From Marinobacter sp. F4218 (lineage in GTDB: Bacteria; Pseudomonadota; Gammaproteobacteria; Pseudomonadales; Oleiphilaceae): a stretch of 64,000 nucleotides of DNA. Location: positions 2,046,001-2,110,000 of the forward strand of contig NZ_JAHZIL010000003.1 of NCBI RefSeq assembly GCF_019443085.1, read 5' to 3'. Shown one piece after another: positions 1-7,370 of the stretch (positions are counted from its first letter, which is position 1; each line of letters starts with the position of its first letter). A program made the translations under genes and the position numbers. The notes beneath the pieces are model-generated. The model was not told where the DNA came from. It did not search any database and worked only from the letters and a program-made list of their open reading frames with translations.

Positions 1-318
1 CAGCCGGCCGGCTCCCTGTCCGGGGGGCAGCAACAGATGGTCGCCATTGGCCGCGCCATGATGAGTCGTCCGCGGCTTTTGATGCTGGACGAGCCCTCGC
101 TCGGTCTGGCGCCGCTGGTGGTCAAGCAGATGTTCGAGACCATCCGGCAGATCAACAGCCTGGGTACTACGGTGCTGCTGGCTGAACAGAACGCCTTTGC
201 GGCCCTCAAGATCGCCCACCGGGCCTACGTCATGGAGAACGGGCACCTCGTCATGGAGGGTGACCGCGAGGCCATGCTAGGCAACGAGCAGGTCCGTAAG
301 GCATATATCGGGGCCTGA
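1..318 (+). CDS. livF: Branched-chain amino acid-type ABC transporter ATPase (LivF-like), C-terminal part
   Basis: The 5' end lies outside the window; the frame is open from base 1 and stops at 318, leaving 105 residues. The fragment starts inside the ABC signature (LSGGQQQM, fragment residues 6-13), followed by Walker B (LLMLDEPS, D30/E31) and the switch region LLAEQNA. The Walker A half is missing only because of the window edge. The short ending RKAYIGA is typical of LivF/HAAT-family ATPases. A LivK-like binding protein follows 49 bases downstream, which supports a polar amino acid or organic-acid importer. The substrate cannot be read from sequence; the nearby acyl-CoA genes suggest an acid. 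Confidence 0.9.
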   Translation, partial: QPAGSLSGGQQQMVAIGRAMMSRPRLLMLDEPSLGLAPLVVKQMFETIRQINSLGTTVLLAEQNAFAALKIAHRAYVMENGHLVMEGDREAMLGNEQVRKAYIGA

Positions 319-367
319 CGGCTCCGGCAAGTGAATTTCGACGAGCACAATCAACCAGGAGACAACA

Positions 368-1516
368 ATGAAAACAGCAAAGACACTGGGGAAAACGGTT
401 GCAGCGGCGACCCTTGGTATGAGCCTCACCGCCGGCGCCATGGCGGGTGAAGTCAACATTGGATTCACCGGCCCGCTGAGCGGTGGCGCCGCCCTGTACG
501 GTGAGAACACCCTGTCCGGTCTGCGTATGGCCGCGGAAGAAATCAACGCCGCCGGCGGTTTCGACCTCAACGGGGAAAAAACCACCATCAATCTGGTCTC
601 CCTGGACGACCGCTATTCCCCGGCCCAGGCGGCCACCAACGCCAAGCGCCTGAAGCAGGAATCGAACGTGCCGGCGATCTTTATCCCGCATTCCGGGGGT
701 GTGTTTGCGTTGCAGGACTTCAATGAGAAGGACAATTTCCTGATCATGGCCTACACCAGCGTGCCGACCGTGACCGAAAAGGGGAATGCCCTGACCATAC
801 GAATCCCGCCGACCTTTGATGGCTATGTCCGGGCGTTCACGGACTATGCCCTGGAAAACCTGGGTACCTCCCTGGGCATGGCCGGTGCGACCCATGAGTA
901 TGCCAAGATCTGGGCCTCCATGATTGAAAAGGAGTGGACCTCCAAGGGCGGTACAGTGGTGGCCAACAACCCGATGGACTACAACAAGTCCGCCGACTTC
1001 TTCACCGGCGTGAGCCGGATCATTGCCGAGGACCCGGACGTGATGTTCGTCGGTGGTGCCTCCGAGCCGACCGGTCTGGTGGTTCAGCAGGCCCGACAGA
1101 TGGGCTTCCAGGGCGGTTTCATCGTCATGGATCAAGCCAAGATTGACGAGGTCGCCAATGTCGCTGGCGGGCTGGAGATGGTTGAAGGTGCGGTTGGCGT
1201 GGTGCCCCTGAGCGTCTATGAGACCGAGGCCGCCCAGGACTTCATCAAGCGCTACGAGGCCGAATACGGCAAGACCCCGGGATCGGAAGCCGCCTACAAC
1301 TACCTGGCCCTGCACGGGCTGGTGGAAGCGATGGATGCCACCGAGTCGACCGATCCAAAGGTGATCCGCGCCGCCATGGGTGATGCCCTGAAGAACATGC
1401 CCACTCGCAAGAACCCGTATGAGGTGACCAACGTGACCGACAAGGGCGGTTTTGTCACGGATACCACGCTGGCCGTGGTAAAAGATGGCAAGATTGTTCA
1501 GGAAGAGATCGAGTAA
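368..1516 (+). CDS. ABC transporter substrate-binding protein (LivK/HAAT type)
   Basis: 382 residues. A Sec signal peptide covers about residues 1-26 (basic start, hydrophobic core, AMA cut site). The mature start EVNIGFTGPLSGGAALYGE is the classic periplasmic-binding-protein fold type I opening of the Leu/Ile/Val-binding family. The ribosome site AGGAGA sits just before the ATG. It lies behind the LivF-like ATPase and ahead of a strong terminator, so it is the last gene of that transporter operon. It should capture substrate in the periplasm and hand it to the upstream permeases, which are outside the window. Ligand unknown; many members near acyl-CoA genes bind aromatic or aliphatic acids rather than amino acids. 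Confidence 0.88.
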   Translation: MKTAKTLGKTVAAATLGMSLTAGAMAGEVNIGFTGPLSGGAALYGENTLSGLRMAAEEINAAGGFDLNGEKTTINLVSLDDRYSPAQAATNAKRLKQESNVPAIFIPHSGGVFALQDFNEKDNFLIMAYTSVPTVTEKGNALTIRIPPTFDGYVRAFTDYALENLGTSLGMAGATHEYAKIWASMIEKEWTSKGGTVVANNPMDYNKSADFFTGVSRIIAEDPDVMFVGGASEPTGLVVQQARQMGFQGGFIVMDQAKIDEVANVAGGLEMVEGAVGVVPLSVYETEAAQDFIKRYEAEYGKTPGSEAAYNYLALHGLVEAMDATESTDPKVIRAAMGDALKNMPTRKNPYEVTNVTDKGGFVTDTTLAVVKDGKIVQEEIE

Positions 1517-1535
1517 ACGTCACTGTGTTAAACAG

Positions 1536-1568
1536 GGGGCAGGCCACCAATGGCCTGCCCCTTTTTTT
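1536..1568 (+). terminator. Rho-independent terminator after the ABC transporter operon
   Basis: A perfect 11-bp stem (1536-1546 with 1551-1561, arm GGGGCAGGCCA) has a 4-base loop and is followed directly by seven T residues (1562-1568). It sits 19 bases after the binding-protein stop and ends just before the ribosome site of the next gene. Confidence 0.93.
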
Positions 1569-1585
1569 GGTAGGTGAGGCGCTCT

Positions 1586-2368
1586 ATGAAACTGAAAGAC
1601 TCTGTCGCCATCGTGACCGGATCCTCGTCAGGAATTGGAGCCGCAGTGGCTCGATTATTTGCCGAGCATGGCTGTCATGTGGTGATCAACTTCAGTCGGA
1701 ACGAGACTGGTGCACGCGCCGTGGCCTCGGACTGTGAACAGTATGGTGTAAAAGCGCTGGTGTGCCGGGCCGATGTGTCAGAGGATGCAGACTGTCGTGC
1801 CCTTGTGGACGAAACCCTGGCGCAGTTTGGTCGTATAGACATCCTGGTCAACAACGCAGGAACCACGAAGTTCTGTAACCACGGTGACCTTGAGGGCCTG
1901 GACAAGCGGGATTTTCTGGACCTCTATGCGATTAATACCGTGGGACCGTTCCAGATGACCCGGGCAGCTGAGACCGCGCTTCGAGCAAACGGGTCCGGCC
2001 ACATCATCAATATGGCCTCCATCGCCGGACTGGCAGGAATTGGCAGTTCAATTGCGTACGCGGCCTCCAAGGGCGCGCTGATCACCATGACCCGATCGCT
2101 CGCCCGCGTGATGGGTCCGGAAGTGCGGGTGAATGCTGTATGTCCGGGCTTTGTTCAGGGCGAGTGGCTGAAAAAGGGGCTGGGCGAAGACAAATATGAC
2201 GCGTTGCTGGCCAAAACCAAAGGCGCCGCACCGCTGAACGATACCGCTTCCCCGGAATCAGTGGCCGATGTGTGTCTCGGGCTTATCGTAGGGGGGGATC
2301 TGACCACCGGCGAGACCCTGCTGATCGACGGTGGAGCGCACCTGGGCATGGCTCCGGTACGAAGATAA
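1586..2368 (+). CDS. SDR family NAD(P)-dependent oxidoreductase (FabG-like)
   Basis: 260 residues. The Rossmann motif TGSSSGIG is at residues 11-18, NNAG follows the fourth strand, and the active-site pair is Y158-x3-K162 (YAASK) with the serine in the preceding NMAS segment. It ends with the usual LLIDGG segment of classical SDRs. The ATG at 1586 is preferred over an in-frame GTG at 1574 because GGTGAGG lies at the right distance from it. It follows a terminator, so it starts a new unit with the ketopantoate-reductase-like gene 34 bases downstream. Likely oxidises or reduces a hydroxyacyl/ketoacyl intermediate; substrate unknown. Confidence 0.88.
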   Translation: MKLKDSVAIVTGSSSGIGAAVARLFAEHGCHVVINFSRNETGARAVASDCEQYGVKALVCRADVSEDADCRALVDETLAQFGRIDILVNNAGTTKFCNHGDLEGLDKRDFLDLYAINTVGPFQMTRAAETALRANGSGHIINMASIAGLAGIGSSIAYAASKGALITMTRSLARVMGPEVRVNAVCPGFVQGEWLKKGLGEDKYDALLAKTKGAAPLNDTASPESVADVCLGLIVGGDLTTGETLLIDGGAHLGMAPVRR

Positions 2369-2402
2369 AACAGGGCATCGCAGCAGGCAAAGTGAGCAGA
2401 AA

Positions 2403-3338
2403 ATGACTGAAAAACCAAGCATCCTGATTGTTGGCGCCGGCGCCATCGGTAGCTTCTATGGGGCCATCCTCAAAAAGGCCGGATGTCCGGTCGACACCGT
2501 CTTGCGCTCCGAGTACGAAGTGGTGAGGGAAAAGGGTATCCGGATCACCAGCCCCTTGGGGGACCTGTCTTTCCGGCCGGATCATGTATACCGTGACGGT
2601 GGTACGCCGGAGGTCTGGCCGGACTACCTCATTCTGTGTGTGAAAGTGTTACCCGGCGTCAACCGGGCCGAACTGGTCAAGCCCTGGATGGGGCCGAACA
2701 CCCGCCTGGTATTGATCGAAAATGGTCTGGGCATCGAGCAGGAGCTGGCGGAGGCGTTCCCTGAGAATCCCATCATCAGCTGTCTGGCCTTTATTGCCGC
2801 TAGTCGGACGGAACCGGGAGTTGTTGAGCACAAGGCCTATGGCAAACTGGTTATGGGGACTTACCCCCGGGGCATCGACGAGCATTGCCGGACCCTGTCG
2901 GAGCTGTTCATCGAAGGTGGGATCAAGGTGGATGTGACAGAAGCTGTGGTGGGCGAACGCTGGCGCAAATGTCTGTGGAATACCCCATTCAATCCTTTGT
3001 CGGTGATTGCCAACGGTGCTGACACGAAAACCATTCTGGATACCGACGGCGGAGAGGCGCTGATTCGGGCCATGATCGGCGAAGTGATGGCCGTGGCCGC
3101 AGCGGAAGGTTACCCCATGGACGAGTCGCTGATTGATCAGAACATTGACGGTACCCGCAAGATGCCGCCCTACAGGAACAGCATGGCGCTGGATTACCTC
3201 AACGATCGCCCCATCGAGCGGGATGCCGTGCTGGGCAATGTGGTGGCCATTGCCGAGCGTCAAGGCATTGCCGTTCCACACCTGAATACCGTGTTGGTCA
3301 CGCTGAAGATGCGGGCGGCACTGGAAGGCCGGGCCTGA
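2403..3338 (+). CDS. Ketopantoate reductase family protein (PanE/ApbA-like)
   Basis: 311 residues. The N-terminal Rossmann motif GAGAIG is at residues 11-16, and the C-terminal half contains the helical ApbA_C domain with the conserved lysine context WRKCLWNTPFNPLS and a late RxxE-type stretch (YLNDRPIERDAVLGN). The ATG at 2403 follows GTGAGCAGA; an upstream in-frame start at 2331 would overlap the SDR gene and has no ribosome site. True PanE makes pantoate for CoA, but catabolic clusters often carry paralogues reducing other 2-keto acids. Its place beside an SDR and acyl-CoA genes favours such a catabolic or accessory role. Confidence 0.82.
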   Translation: MTEKPSILIVGAGAIGSFYGAILKKAGCPVDTVLRSEYEVVREKGIRITSPLGDLSFRPDHVYRDGGTPEVWPDYLILCVKVLPGVNRAELVKPWMGPNTRLVLIENGLGIEQELAEAFPENPIISCLAFIAASRTEPGVVEHKAYGKLVMGTYPRGIDEHCRTLSELFIEGGIKVDVTEAVVGERWRKCLWNTPFNPLSVIANGADTKTILDTDGGEALIRAMIGEVMAVAAAEGYPMDESLIDQNIDGTRKMPPYRNSMALDYLNDRPIERDAVLGNVVAIAERQGIAVPHLNTVLVTLKMRAALEGRA

Positions 3339-3348
3339 GGGCCCGGTC
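3327..3348. terminator. GC-rich hairpin between convergent genes
   Basis: The arm CCGGGCC (3329-3335) pairs with GGCCCGG (3340-3346), extended by weaker pairs on both sides, spanning the stop codon of the ketopantoate-reductase-like gene. It lies between two convergent genes. There is no clear T tract, so it may only pause or protect transcript ends. Confidence 0.4.
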
Positions 3349-3354
3349 AACCGG

Positions 3355-3810
3355 TCAGATCACGTACATCACCAGGTTTTCTGCGACGCACGCGGGCTTG
3401 TCCTCGCCCTTGATCTCTACCGTGGTGAGGTAGCTGGCCATATAACGGTGCTCATCCACCTGGTTGACGTCGAGCAGCTGGACCTTGGTGCGGATATCCG
3501 ATCCGGACTTAACCGCAGACGGAAACCGCAACTTGTTCAGGCCATAGTTGATGGTTGCCGTGGGCCCGGTCACCTTGAGAGCCTGCGGGTTCAGCCGCGA
3601 TATCAATGACACGGTCAGATAGCCATGGGCAATCGGACTTTTCCAGGGGGATTCCTTCTTCGCCCGTTCGATATCGATGTGAATCCACTGATGGTCGCCA
3701 GTGGCGTCAGCAAACGCTTCAATCATCTCCTGGGTGACGGTCAACCAGGGGCTGTGACTGACAAGAGTGCCTTTTTTATCAGCCAGTTCGTCCAATTTGA
3801 CTTCAATCAT
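3355..3810 (-). CDS. MaoC family dehydratase
   Basis: 151 residues forming one hotdog domain. The hydratase-2 type active-site segment is visible (FADATGDHQWIHID, with the Asp and His of the catalytic pair), followed by PIAHGYLTVSLIS. This family hydrates 2-enoyl-CoA esters or dehydrates 3-hydroxyacyl-CoA. It is the last gene of a reverse-strand operon with two acyl-CoA dehydrogenases and a class II aldolase-fold protein, where it would hydrate the enoyl-CoA made by the dehydrogenase pair. Stereospecificity cannot be told from sequence. Confidence 0.88.
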   Translation of the reverse strand: MIEVKLDELADKKGTLVSHSPWLTVTQEMIEAFADATGDHQWIHIDIERAKKESPWKSPIAHGYLTVSLISRLNPQALKVTGPTATINYGLNKLRFPSAVKSGSDIRTKVQLLDVNQVDEHRYMASYLTTVEIKGEDKPACVAENLVMYVI

Positions 3811-3821
3811 CTGTTTTCCCC

Positions 3822-4583
3822 TTAAACCGCGTAGCCCGGGTTCTTGCTGTCGAGCAGGCGCAACAGCGCGGGCCAGGTGAGCTTCGCGGCCGCGCCCAGA
3901 TTTTTCGATTGCTCGGCGGTGGTCTGCACCGCCTGTTCCGACGGCATCCAGGTGGGCCCACAGCTCTGCGCCTTGACCTGGATCTCACAGGCTTTCATCA
4001 GGAAGTACAGGTAGGTGAAGGTCTCCGGCACCGACTCACCGGCGGTCAGAACGCCGTGGTTGCGCAACAGCATCATCGACTTGTCGCCCAGATCCCGGAT
4101 CAGCCGCTCGCGCTCGTCCAGATTCAGGGCCACCCCTTCGTAATCGTGGTAACTGAGGTGGTCCAGGCACAGCATGGCAGTCTGGCTCAGGGGGAGCAGG
4201 CCGTCCCGGTGGGCCGACACGGCCACGCCATCGGCGGCGTGCAGGTGCATCACCGCGCCGGCGTCCGCCCGTCCCATGTGCACGGCACTGTGGATGGTGA
4301 AACCGGCCGGATTGACCCGGCCCAGGCCACCCGCGGCCACCACCTGGCCATCGCGGTCCACCTTCACCAGCGACGAGGCGGTGATTTCGTGGAACAGCAG
4401 GCCGTAGGGGTTGATCAGGAAATGATGGTCAGGACCGGGCACCCGGGCCGACAGGTGGGTGAAGACCAGGTCGTCCCAGCCGAACAGCGCCACCAGCCGA
4501 TAAGCGGCTGCCAGTTCCGTGCGCACCTGCCATTCGGCCTTGTTCAGCGACTCGGTGTTGGTGTGTTGGGCGTCTGTTGTCAT
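3822..4583 (-). CDS. Class II aldolase/adducin domain protein
   Basis: 253 residues. The zinc-site features of the fold are present: HSAVHMGRADAGAVMHLHAAD carries the paired histidines, and a third histidine lies in LLRNHGVLTAGES. I start it at the ATG at 4583 because GAGGTGA lies just ahead; an upstream in-frame start at 4637 lacks a site. Members include sugar-phosphate aldolases but also decarboxylases and lyases on short acids. In this operon (two acyl-CoA dehydrogenases upstream, MaoC hydratase 11 bases downstream) a C-C cleavage or decarboxylation in acid catabolism is likely. The actual reaction is unknown. Confidence 0.85.
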   Translation of the reverse strand: MTTDAQHTNTESLNKAEWQVRTELAAAYRLVALFGWDDLVFTHLSARVPGPDHHFLINPYGLLFHEITASSLVKVDRDGQVVAAGGLGRVNPAGFTIHSAVHMGRADAGAVMHLHAADGVAVSAHRDGLLPLSQTAMLCLDHLSYHDYEGVALNLDERERLIRDLGDKSMMLLRNHGVLTAGESVPETFTYLYFLMKACEIQVKAQSCGPTWMPSEQAVQTTAEQSKNLGAAAKLTWPALLRLLDSKNPGYAV

Positions 4584-4695
4584 TGTGATCACCTCGATTG
4601 GTGCAGAACCAAAAAAAGGGGGTGGCCTGAAGGGCACCCCCGAACACGACCTCTGACTGGAAGGAGAGAGGCCCCAGGCTCACTGGTGAAGGGGG

Positions 4696-5838
4696 TCAGC
4701 TGGCCTGCAACAGGCCCGCGTACCGCTCCAGGTGGAAATCGTCATCGCCCAGTTGGTGGTTGATCATGATCAGCCGCTTGGCGTAATGGGCAAAGTTGTA
4801 TTCCCAGGTCATGCCGATGCCGCCGTGGGACTGGATGCCGTTCTCGGAGATGAACTGGCCGCTGCGGCCAATCACGTTCTTCGCGGCGGCCAGAATCCGG
4901 CGCCGCTCGTCACTCTGCTCTGCATCGGCCACGCTGGCGGCCAGGATGGCCATGGAACGGGCCTGTTCCAGCTCCGACATCATGTCCACCATGCGGTGCT
5001 GCAGAACCTGGAACTTACCAATGGGCACACCGAACTGCTTGCGTTGCTTGAGGTAGTCCAGGGTCAGTTCGTTGGCCATCTCCATAACGCCAACGGCTTC
5101 GGCACACACGGCCGCAATGGCGCGACCGCTCTGGTACTCGATGATCTCGCCGGCCCCGCCTTCGCCGCCCAACAGGGCATCGGCGCCCACCTCGACGTTA
5201 TTCAGGGTGATGTCGCAGCCCTTTGAGCCATCGATCGTGGGATAGGTCCGGCGCTCGACGCCGGCCAGCTCCGGACTGAGTGCGAACAGGCTGATGCCGT
5301 CGGTATCGCGGCTGTCACCGGAGGTGCGGGCGGACACCAGGATCAGATCGGCACAGTGGCCGCCGATCACCACGGCTTTGCGGCCGTTGAGTACGTAGCC
5401 GTCGCCGGACTTTTCAGCGCGGGTTGCCACGTCTTTCAGATTGTAGAAGCTTTGTGGCTCCTGCAGGGCCACGGCGGCCTTGAGTTCGCCGCTGGCGATG
5501 CCGGTCAGCCATCGCTCTTTCTGGCTATCGTTGCCGGCGTGATCAATCAGGCCGCCGCCGAGGATCACGGACTGCATGTACGGTTCCAGGCACAGGCCGC
5601 GACCGAGCTCAGTCATTACCGACTGAACCTCCACGCCACCACCGCCGAACCCACCGAGCTCCTCGGCAAAAGGCACGGCCGTCAGACCCAGCTCGCTCAG
5701 TTGGGTCCAGAAGGCCTCGCTGAACCCGGCGTCGGTTTCGCTGAACTCCAGGCGCTTTTCAAAACTGTATTCACCGCGCACCAGGCGGGCCACGGTGTCC
5801 TGCAGCATCTGCTGCTCTTCATTCAGTCGGAAATCCAT
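4696..5838 (-). CDS. Acyl-CoA dehydrogenase, small-subunit type (PimD-like)
   Basis: 380 residues with the N-terminal helical, middle beta and C-terminal helical domains of the family, opening with MDFRLNEEQQMLQDTV. The usual C-terminal catalytic segment YEGT is degenerate (LGDDDFHLERYAG), and the internal site that carries a base in isovaleryl-CoA dehydrogenase reads IIEYQSGRAIAAV. So it probably lacks its own catalytic glutamate. Its partner is the acyl-CoA dehydrogenase encoded 10 bases upstream, as in pimeloyl-CoA (PimC/PimD) and steroid side-chain (ChsE) dehydrogenases that work as mixed tetramers. A strong AAGGAGG site precedes the start. Confidence 0.87.
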   Translation of the reverse strand: MDFRLNEEQQMLQDTVARLVRGEYSFEKRLEFSETDAGFSEAFWTQLSELGLTAVPFAEELGGFGGGGVEVQSVMTELGRGLCLEPYMQSVILGGGLIDHAGNDSQKERWLTGIASGELKAAVALQEPQSFYNLKDVATRAEKSGDGYVLNGRKAVVIGGHCADLILVSARTSGDSRDTDGISLFALSPELAGVERRTYPTIDGSKGCDITLNNVEVGADALLGGEGGAGEIIEYQSGRAIAAVCAEAVGVMEMANELTLDYLKQRKQFGVPIGKFQVLQHRMVDMMSELEQARSMAILAASVADAEQSDERRRILAAAKNVIGRSGQFISENGIQSHGGIGMTWEYNFAHYAKRLIMINHQLGDDDFHLERYAGLLQAS

Positions 5839-5848
5839 GGTCGCCTCC

Positions 5849-7045
5849 TTAAAGCCCGAGAATCATTTTCGACACGATGTTTTTCTGGATCTCGTTGGAT
5901 CCGCCGAAAATCGACAGCTTGCGGTTATTGAAGTACTGGGCGGTCAGCGGGGCGGCGTTCTCGTCTGACAGGAAGTCGCCGTCGTACTCGTAGTCCAGTT
6001 CCTCTTCGACGAAGGGGATCGCGTAGGGGCCGATCGCGCGTCGTGCCAGGTCATTGATGGACTGACGGATCTCGGTCCCCTTGACCTTGAGCATGGAGCT
6101 TTCGGCGCCCGGCACGCCACCACCCTCGACCGAGGCGATAATGCGCAGGTTGCTGATGGCCGCCGCGGTCAGGTCAATCTCGACTTTGGCAATGCGCTGG
6201 CTGAAGGAAGGATCCTCGATCAGCGGTCGGCCATTCTTGATGCGACGGGAGGCCAGCTGTTTCAGGTGTGACAACGCCGCCTTGGACATGCCGATGCCGG
6301 CCAGTCCGGTGCGTTCGTAGGTAAGCAGGAACTTGGCATAGGTCCAGCCCTTGTCCTCTTCGCCCACCAGGTTTTCCACCGGCACCTTCACGTCTTCGAA
6401 GAACACCTCGTTCACTTCGTGTTCACCGTCCAGCGTGATGATCGGACGTACGGTGATGCCCGGGGTATCCATATCGATCAGCAAAAACGAGATGCCTTCC
6501 TGGGCCTTCACCTCGGTATTGGTGCGGACCAGGCAGAAAATCATGTTGGCGTGCTGGCCCAGCGTCGTCCAGGTCTTCTGGCCGTTAACAATGTAGTGAT
6601 CGCCTTCGCGCACGGCACGGGTTTTCAGCGAGGCAAGGTCAGAACCGGCGCCCGGCTCAGAGTAACCCTGGCACCACCAGTCTTCGCCGCTGAGGATGCG
6701 GGGCAGGTAGCGCTGCTTCTGCTCCTCGTTGCCGAACTTGATGATGACCGGTGCCACCATGTTGACCCCGAATGGAATGGAACGGGGTACGCCGTAGCGG
6801 CAGGACTCTTCATCCCAGATGTGTTTCTGGACCGGCGTCCATTTAACGCCGCCGTACTCTTCCGGCCAGTGGGTGGCGTACCAGCCCTGGGCATTGAGGA
6901 TTTTCTGCCACCGCAGATGGTCGTCTTTGGTCAGGCGGCGAAAACCTTTCACTTTGGCGGCAATATCCGCCGGCAGCTTCTCATCCAGGAACGCGCGCAC
7001 TTCATTTCGGAAGGCAAGTTCCTCGGCCGTGTAGTTCATGTTCAT
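5849..7045 (-). CDS. Acyl-CoA dehydrogenase, large-subunit type (PimC-like)
   Basis: 398 residues. FAD-binding segments are clear (WWCQGYSEPGAGSDLAS and KTWTTLGQHA). The C-terminal motif reads IFGGSNEIQKN, so the MCAD-position glutamate is absent, but E244 in the context LTYERTGLAG aligns by eye with the isovaleryl-type base. This gene leads a reverse-strand operon: dehydrogenase pair, aldolase-fold protein, MaoC hydratase. The first ATG (7045) follows GAGG; a second ATG two codons later is possible. Likely desaturates a dicarboxylic, branched or cyclic acyl-CoA. The substrate is inferred from family resemblance only. Confidence 0.88.
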   Translation of the reverse strand: MNMNYTAEELAFRNEVRAFLDEKLPADIAAKVKGFRRLTKDDHLRWQKILNAQGWYATHWPEEYGGVKWTPVQKHIWDEESCRYGVPRSIPFGVNMVAPVIIKFGNEEQKQRYLPRILSGEDWWCQGYSEPGAGSDLASLKTRAVREGDHYIVNGQKTWTTLGQHANMIFCLVRTNTEVKAQEGISFLLIDMDTPGITVRPIITLDGEHEVNEVFFEDVKVPVENLVGEEDKGWTYAKFLLTYERTGLAGIGMSKAALSHLKQLASRRIKNGRPLIEDPSFSQRIAKVEIDLTAAAISNLRIIASVEGGGVPGAESSMLKVKGTEIRQSINDLARRAIGPYAIPFVEEELDYEYDGDFLSDENAAPLTAQYFNNRKLSIFGGSNEIQKNIVSKMILGL

Positions 7046-7079
7046 GAGATAACCTCGTTTGCATTACAGCGAAAATATA

Positions 7080-7094
7080 TACCGCATAGCAGAA
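7080..7094. promoter_or_regulatory. Candidate IclR-type operator near the acyl-CoA dehydrogenase operon
   Basis: The 15-mer TACCGCATAGCAGAA lies 35 bases upstream of the acyl-CoA dehydrogenase start. It resembles the better palindrome TACCGCTATGCGGAA at 7241 in the same intergenic region. A reverse-strand TTGACA (7126-7131) could serve as a -35 element upstream of it. Assignment to an IclR protein is inference. Confidence 0.4.
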
Positions 7095-7193
7095 TTACTC
7101 AATGATCCTTCAATAATTCGCCCCGTGTCAACGATAATGAAATTATGAAACGCTAGGTAACCATTGCTTTCATAAAAAAATATTAAATGCGGG

Positions 7194-7222
7194 TTGATGG
7201 TGTAAATGCGTTTGTCTATAGT
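7194..7222 (+). promoter_or_regulatory. Predicted sigma-70 promoter of the porin gene
   Basis: TTGATG (7194-7199) and TATAGT (7217-7222) are separated by 17 bases. Transcription should start near 7229, giving a leader of about 140 bases that contains both candidate operators at 7241 and 7272. The rest of the 325-base gene-free stretch 7046-7370 is AT-rich with no further gene. Confidence 0.55.
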
Positions 7223-7240
7223 CGCTAACACGGAAGCTGG

Positions 7241-7255
7241 TACCGCTATGCGGAA
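7241..7255. promoter_or_regulatory. Candidate IclR-type operator, porin leader, copy 1
   Basis: TACCGCTATGCGGAA has a perfect CCGC-TAT-GCGG core (7243-7253). It lies just downstream of the predicted porin transcription start, a position suited to repression. A second related site follows 31 bases later, about three helical turns. Confidence 0.5.
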
Positions 7256-7271
7256 ATCTAAATATAAAAAA

Positions 7272-7286
7272 TACCGCAGTGCGAAA
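7272..7286. promoter_or_regulatory. Candidate IclR-type operator, porin leader, copy 2
   Basis: TACCGCAGTGCGAAA repeats the TACCGC-N3-GCGNAA pattern of the site at 7241, on the same face of the helix. The tandem arrangement suggests cooperative binding by one regulator; which one is unknown. Confidence 0.45.
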
Positions 7287-7370
7287 CTGAAAGGTTGAAA
7301 GTGCGTCCCGCTGTACCGGCGCCGGAGAGTTCAATAACAAAGACACAATCAACTCCGTCAGAGGTTAGTT

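Noticed and set aside
2331..2402. Upstream in-frame extension of the ketopantoate-reductase-like gene
   Set aside because: It would overlap the SDR gene, lacks a ribosome site, and adds residues before the conserved N-terminal strand.
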